From contig NC_135556.1 of NCBI RefSeq assembly GCF_964340395.1, forward strand, positions 10,698,501 to 10,762,500: a stretch of 64,000 bases of DNA, given 5' to 3'. The translations under genes and the position numbers were made by a program. The stretch comes from Glandiceps talaboti (lineage: Eukaryota > Hemichordata > Enteropneusta > Spengelidae). Shown here in pieces: positions 61,513 to 64,000 of this stretch; position 1 is the stretch's first letter, and the number at the start of each line of letters is the position of its first letter. Below the pieces are notes generated by a model. It had not been told where the DNA came from, ran no database searches, and worked only from the letters and a program-made list of their open reading frames with translations.

Positions 61513-63919
61513 CTCCAGAGATATGTCGGTGTTCATGGGAGCTATAACTCATAATACTTGGACTGTCTATGCCTTGACTCGGGAGATCTTCAAGACCGTT
61601 GTTACCCCCACTCACACCCCACCACACACACGTACACACACTCTCATCCCAACCCCTCTACCTTGAACATCAAGAGAAGATAATACTCTTGTATGTAAAT
61701 TACTCGCCATCTGAGGCATACAGTCTAGAAAGCTTAGCCATGACTTTTCAAAATAAATTATTTTTTATTATAATTTGGTATCACAATAAAACTATTTGAA
61801 AATACTGAAATTGCCGAGATACGTTTCAAACGCTTCAAAATTGTCTATGACGTTTAAGTTGTAAAACCATGCAGTTGTAAAGGTGCCTCTTGCGGCGACA
61901 ACTCAGTGCTCAGAATACTCTAAATCTCTCATGAATGAAAGCCTTCAATTTCACATGAACATTTTTACGAGAGGTATAATCTTTATTGAACAGACGACAC
62001 GTTTAGAATGTCTTTCTATCTGTGCAGTTCAATGGCGACGTTTTCAGGAGAGTATGAACGTTACACACCTGTTGAGCAACACACGTTTTTGATAAAAGAC
62101 AATAATATGCTAACATGATTCTTATATTTCATTCGTCTTGGTTTACATGTAATTCACGTTTGTTTAATTCACTTTACATGGGTGAACTATGACCCAAATA
62201 CGGCAAAGTAACATACTGTTATCGATCACATCCCAGCAGTCACGGTATGAACACATCGATCGGTGGACTACCTGTACATTTACGATTGATTGTTCATTGT
62301 TTCCCTGAAAACCTCTGGCCTTTAGGCTAATAATTCATGACTAATTGAATTCACCGAATCGCACCTAAATTTAGTCAAACACTACACGTTTAATTTGCGT
62401 GAAAGGCATGTCTATATAGTATACTAGTGTGATTTAGATATACTGATAAAAAGCCAATAACCCAGGAGTAAGCTTATATGTACCTGTAAGGTGAATCCAA
62501 AACACTTTCTTGGTATTCTGCGTAGCATGAATGATGTTGACGGGATACAACAATGTTCGCCCAACTGTATATCTTAGCCTGTGCTAAAACTACCTACAGG
62601 CAGCAAGTTTCTCTACTGATCACAGTGTAATCTTTCACTCCTTGATTTTTAATTAGTGTACATTTCACCCGTGGAGTTTTAAGTAGAGTCTTCAGGATAT
62701 CAACACTGTGGGATATCTAATCACTGAAGGTATAAAAATAAACAAATTTGGAGTGTTGTTTTGTGTTGCAGTTGCTAAATTAATATCAAATGTTTGTTTA
62801 CCATCTGAGTGAAGTGAGTGAGTGTATGTGTGTCATATTATATGTGTAGTGACTAGCCAGCCTTGGTCAAATCAACAATTTGTTTACAATTAAACACCAG
62901 GGAGTGAACTATTACACTGTGACCAATAGAGAAACTCGCTGCTAGTAGTTAGTTTTAGCACAGCTCGAGACAGCCTAAGAGATACAGTTGGTCGAACATC
63001 ATTGTATGTCCTGACCCGTTTCCCCAGTCCTCGAGGTTTCCGCAATACACCGGACATAAGTTTAGTTAGACGTGGCATACCGTATAGGTGAGATTTTATT
63101 AGACTGACACAGATGGGAGATGCGTAAACATTTGTTTACTACCAGTAAAAATTAAAGGTACAATTTGGCGGCGCTAAGGCAACATGATTTTCCCGCAACT
63201 CGAAATTGAACTATTTATTTAAAAATAATTCTTGTCTCTTAGTCGTACAACTTCTCACTGTCCTTTTTTAAACACCCATTAAGGAGTGGATAAACCGAAT
63301 GTAACAATTATGAAAAAAATATGTACAAAGAAATAACAAAGTCATTTTAGTACATTTAAATTTTGTTTCATTTGAATCACCGCAAAAAATGTTCACTCTA
63401 TGTACATGTATGAATTTCGAGTCAAAGAATGACAAGTTATAATGATCCTGTTTCAAAATCACTTTAACTTTGAATGGATGAAGCCCCAATTTTCTCGAAA
63501 TTAAATTTCAAATAAAATGTGGTATAATTTTGATTTGCTAATTATAAGCGCTATCGTTGTAATATACATGTATCAAGCTTTAAGTTTACAAATTAAAGAT
63601 GTTAGGCCTACTAAATTAAATTTGAATTATAAAGAAAAATGATATTGTTCTCTACGTTCACCAACCGCTCTCTCTCTCTCTCTGCCTGGGTACAAAATAG
63701 ACATACACAATATTCACCGTCCGAGTCGTCTAGAAGTAACACCAAGTGAAAAGTGACCGTATCGCCCCCCCCCCCCCTGTCTTGTCGCAACGATGGCTGG
63801 ACGAGTACGCCATAAACTTACTATAACCTCAGACCGCTATAGAATATGTGGTCTCAGCTGAGGTGTAACTTGGAACAAACAAATTGCATGGTATAGTCAT
63901 GGAAGTATAGCTTTCATGG

Positions 63920-63951
63920 TCTAGTCTAGTCTAGTCTAGTCTAGTCTAGTA
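63920..63951. repeat. (TCTAG)n microsatellite
   Basis: Six TCTAG pentanucleotide units. Confidence 0.95.
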
Positions 63952-64000
63952 TACTTCTTCGATCATAGCCTGTCTACGACGCCGCTGATCTGTGACTTAG

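Larger units (their letters stand above)
60514..64000. other. Upstream of the receptor gene, no supported gene
   Basis: Short open frames here lack recognisable domains or splice-consistent neighbours. The stretch holds a 98-bp inverted repeat (61413-61512), a (TC)n tract (63667-63682), a C homopolymer (63766-63777) and a (TCTAG)n tract (63920-63951). The nearest 0.6 kb likely includes the receptor promoter (an ACTTCCTGTG ETS-like site at 61021-61030). Confidence 0.55.

Overview
The window is invertebrate animal genomic DNA, AT-rich, with long introns, GT-AG splicing and dense microsatellites and short inverted-repeat elements. It holds two multi-exon genes that converge tail to tail. The exon-intron layout, Ig-type receptor tyrosine kinase and CENP-E kinetochore kinesin point to a bilaterian. 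I cannot name the species; a non-vertebrate deuterostome or a lophotrochozoan would fit.

Gene 1 (+ strand, coding 4804-31322) is a CENP-E-type mitotic kinesin. I could chain 27 coding exons in one consistent reading frame, giving 2219 residues: an N-terminal motor (P-loop, switch I and switch II all intact), a short basic linker with the TWC motif of CENP-E, a very long coiled coil and a C-terminal tail ending in a CaaX-like CNQQ. The coiled coil contains a coding repeat array of 31-residue units inside one 2.67-kb exon. It is followed by a recent tandem duplication of an exon pair whose A-copy introns carry GC donors.

Gene 2 (- strand, coding 60509 down to 37282) is a VEGFR/PDGFR-class receptor tyrosine kinase. 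Nineteen coding exons join in frame to 1423 residues: signal peptide, eight Ig-like domains (vertebrate VEGFRs have seven), one transmembrane helix, a split kinase with a short insert, and a C-tail with a PPxY motif. Ig2, the cysteine-less Ig4 and the kinase resemble VEGFR most closely. The start codon lies inside a TISU/YY1-like element.

Region by region: 1-4690 is upstream and intergenic DNA with tandem repeats and a TTAA-flanked MITE. 4.7-31.3 kb is CENPE, with introns full of minisatellites, a Tigger-like DNA transposon, and a 149-bp palindrome between TA tracts that encodes hammerhead-ribozyme-like cores on both strands. 31.3-37.3 kb is the convergent intergenic region, with a 564-bp perfect palindrome flanked by a 7-bp target duplication, a TTAA element and a minisatellite. 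37.3-60.5 kb is the receptor, with tRNA-derived SINEs, a LINE 3' end and a large CATA tract in introns. 60.5-64 kb is upstream DNA with no supported gene.

The two genes have no evident functional link (chromosome congression versus growth-factor signalling). The most unusual items are the ribozyme-bearing palindrome, the large perfect palindrome, the extra Ig domain and the duplicated CENPE exons.
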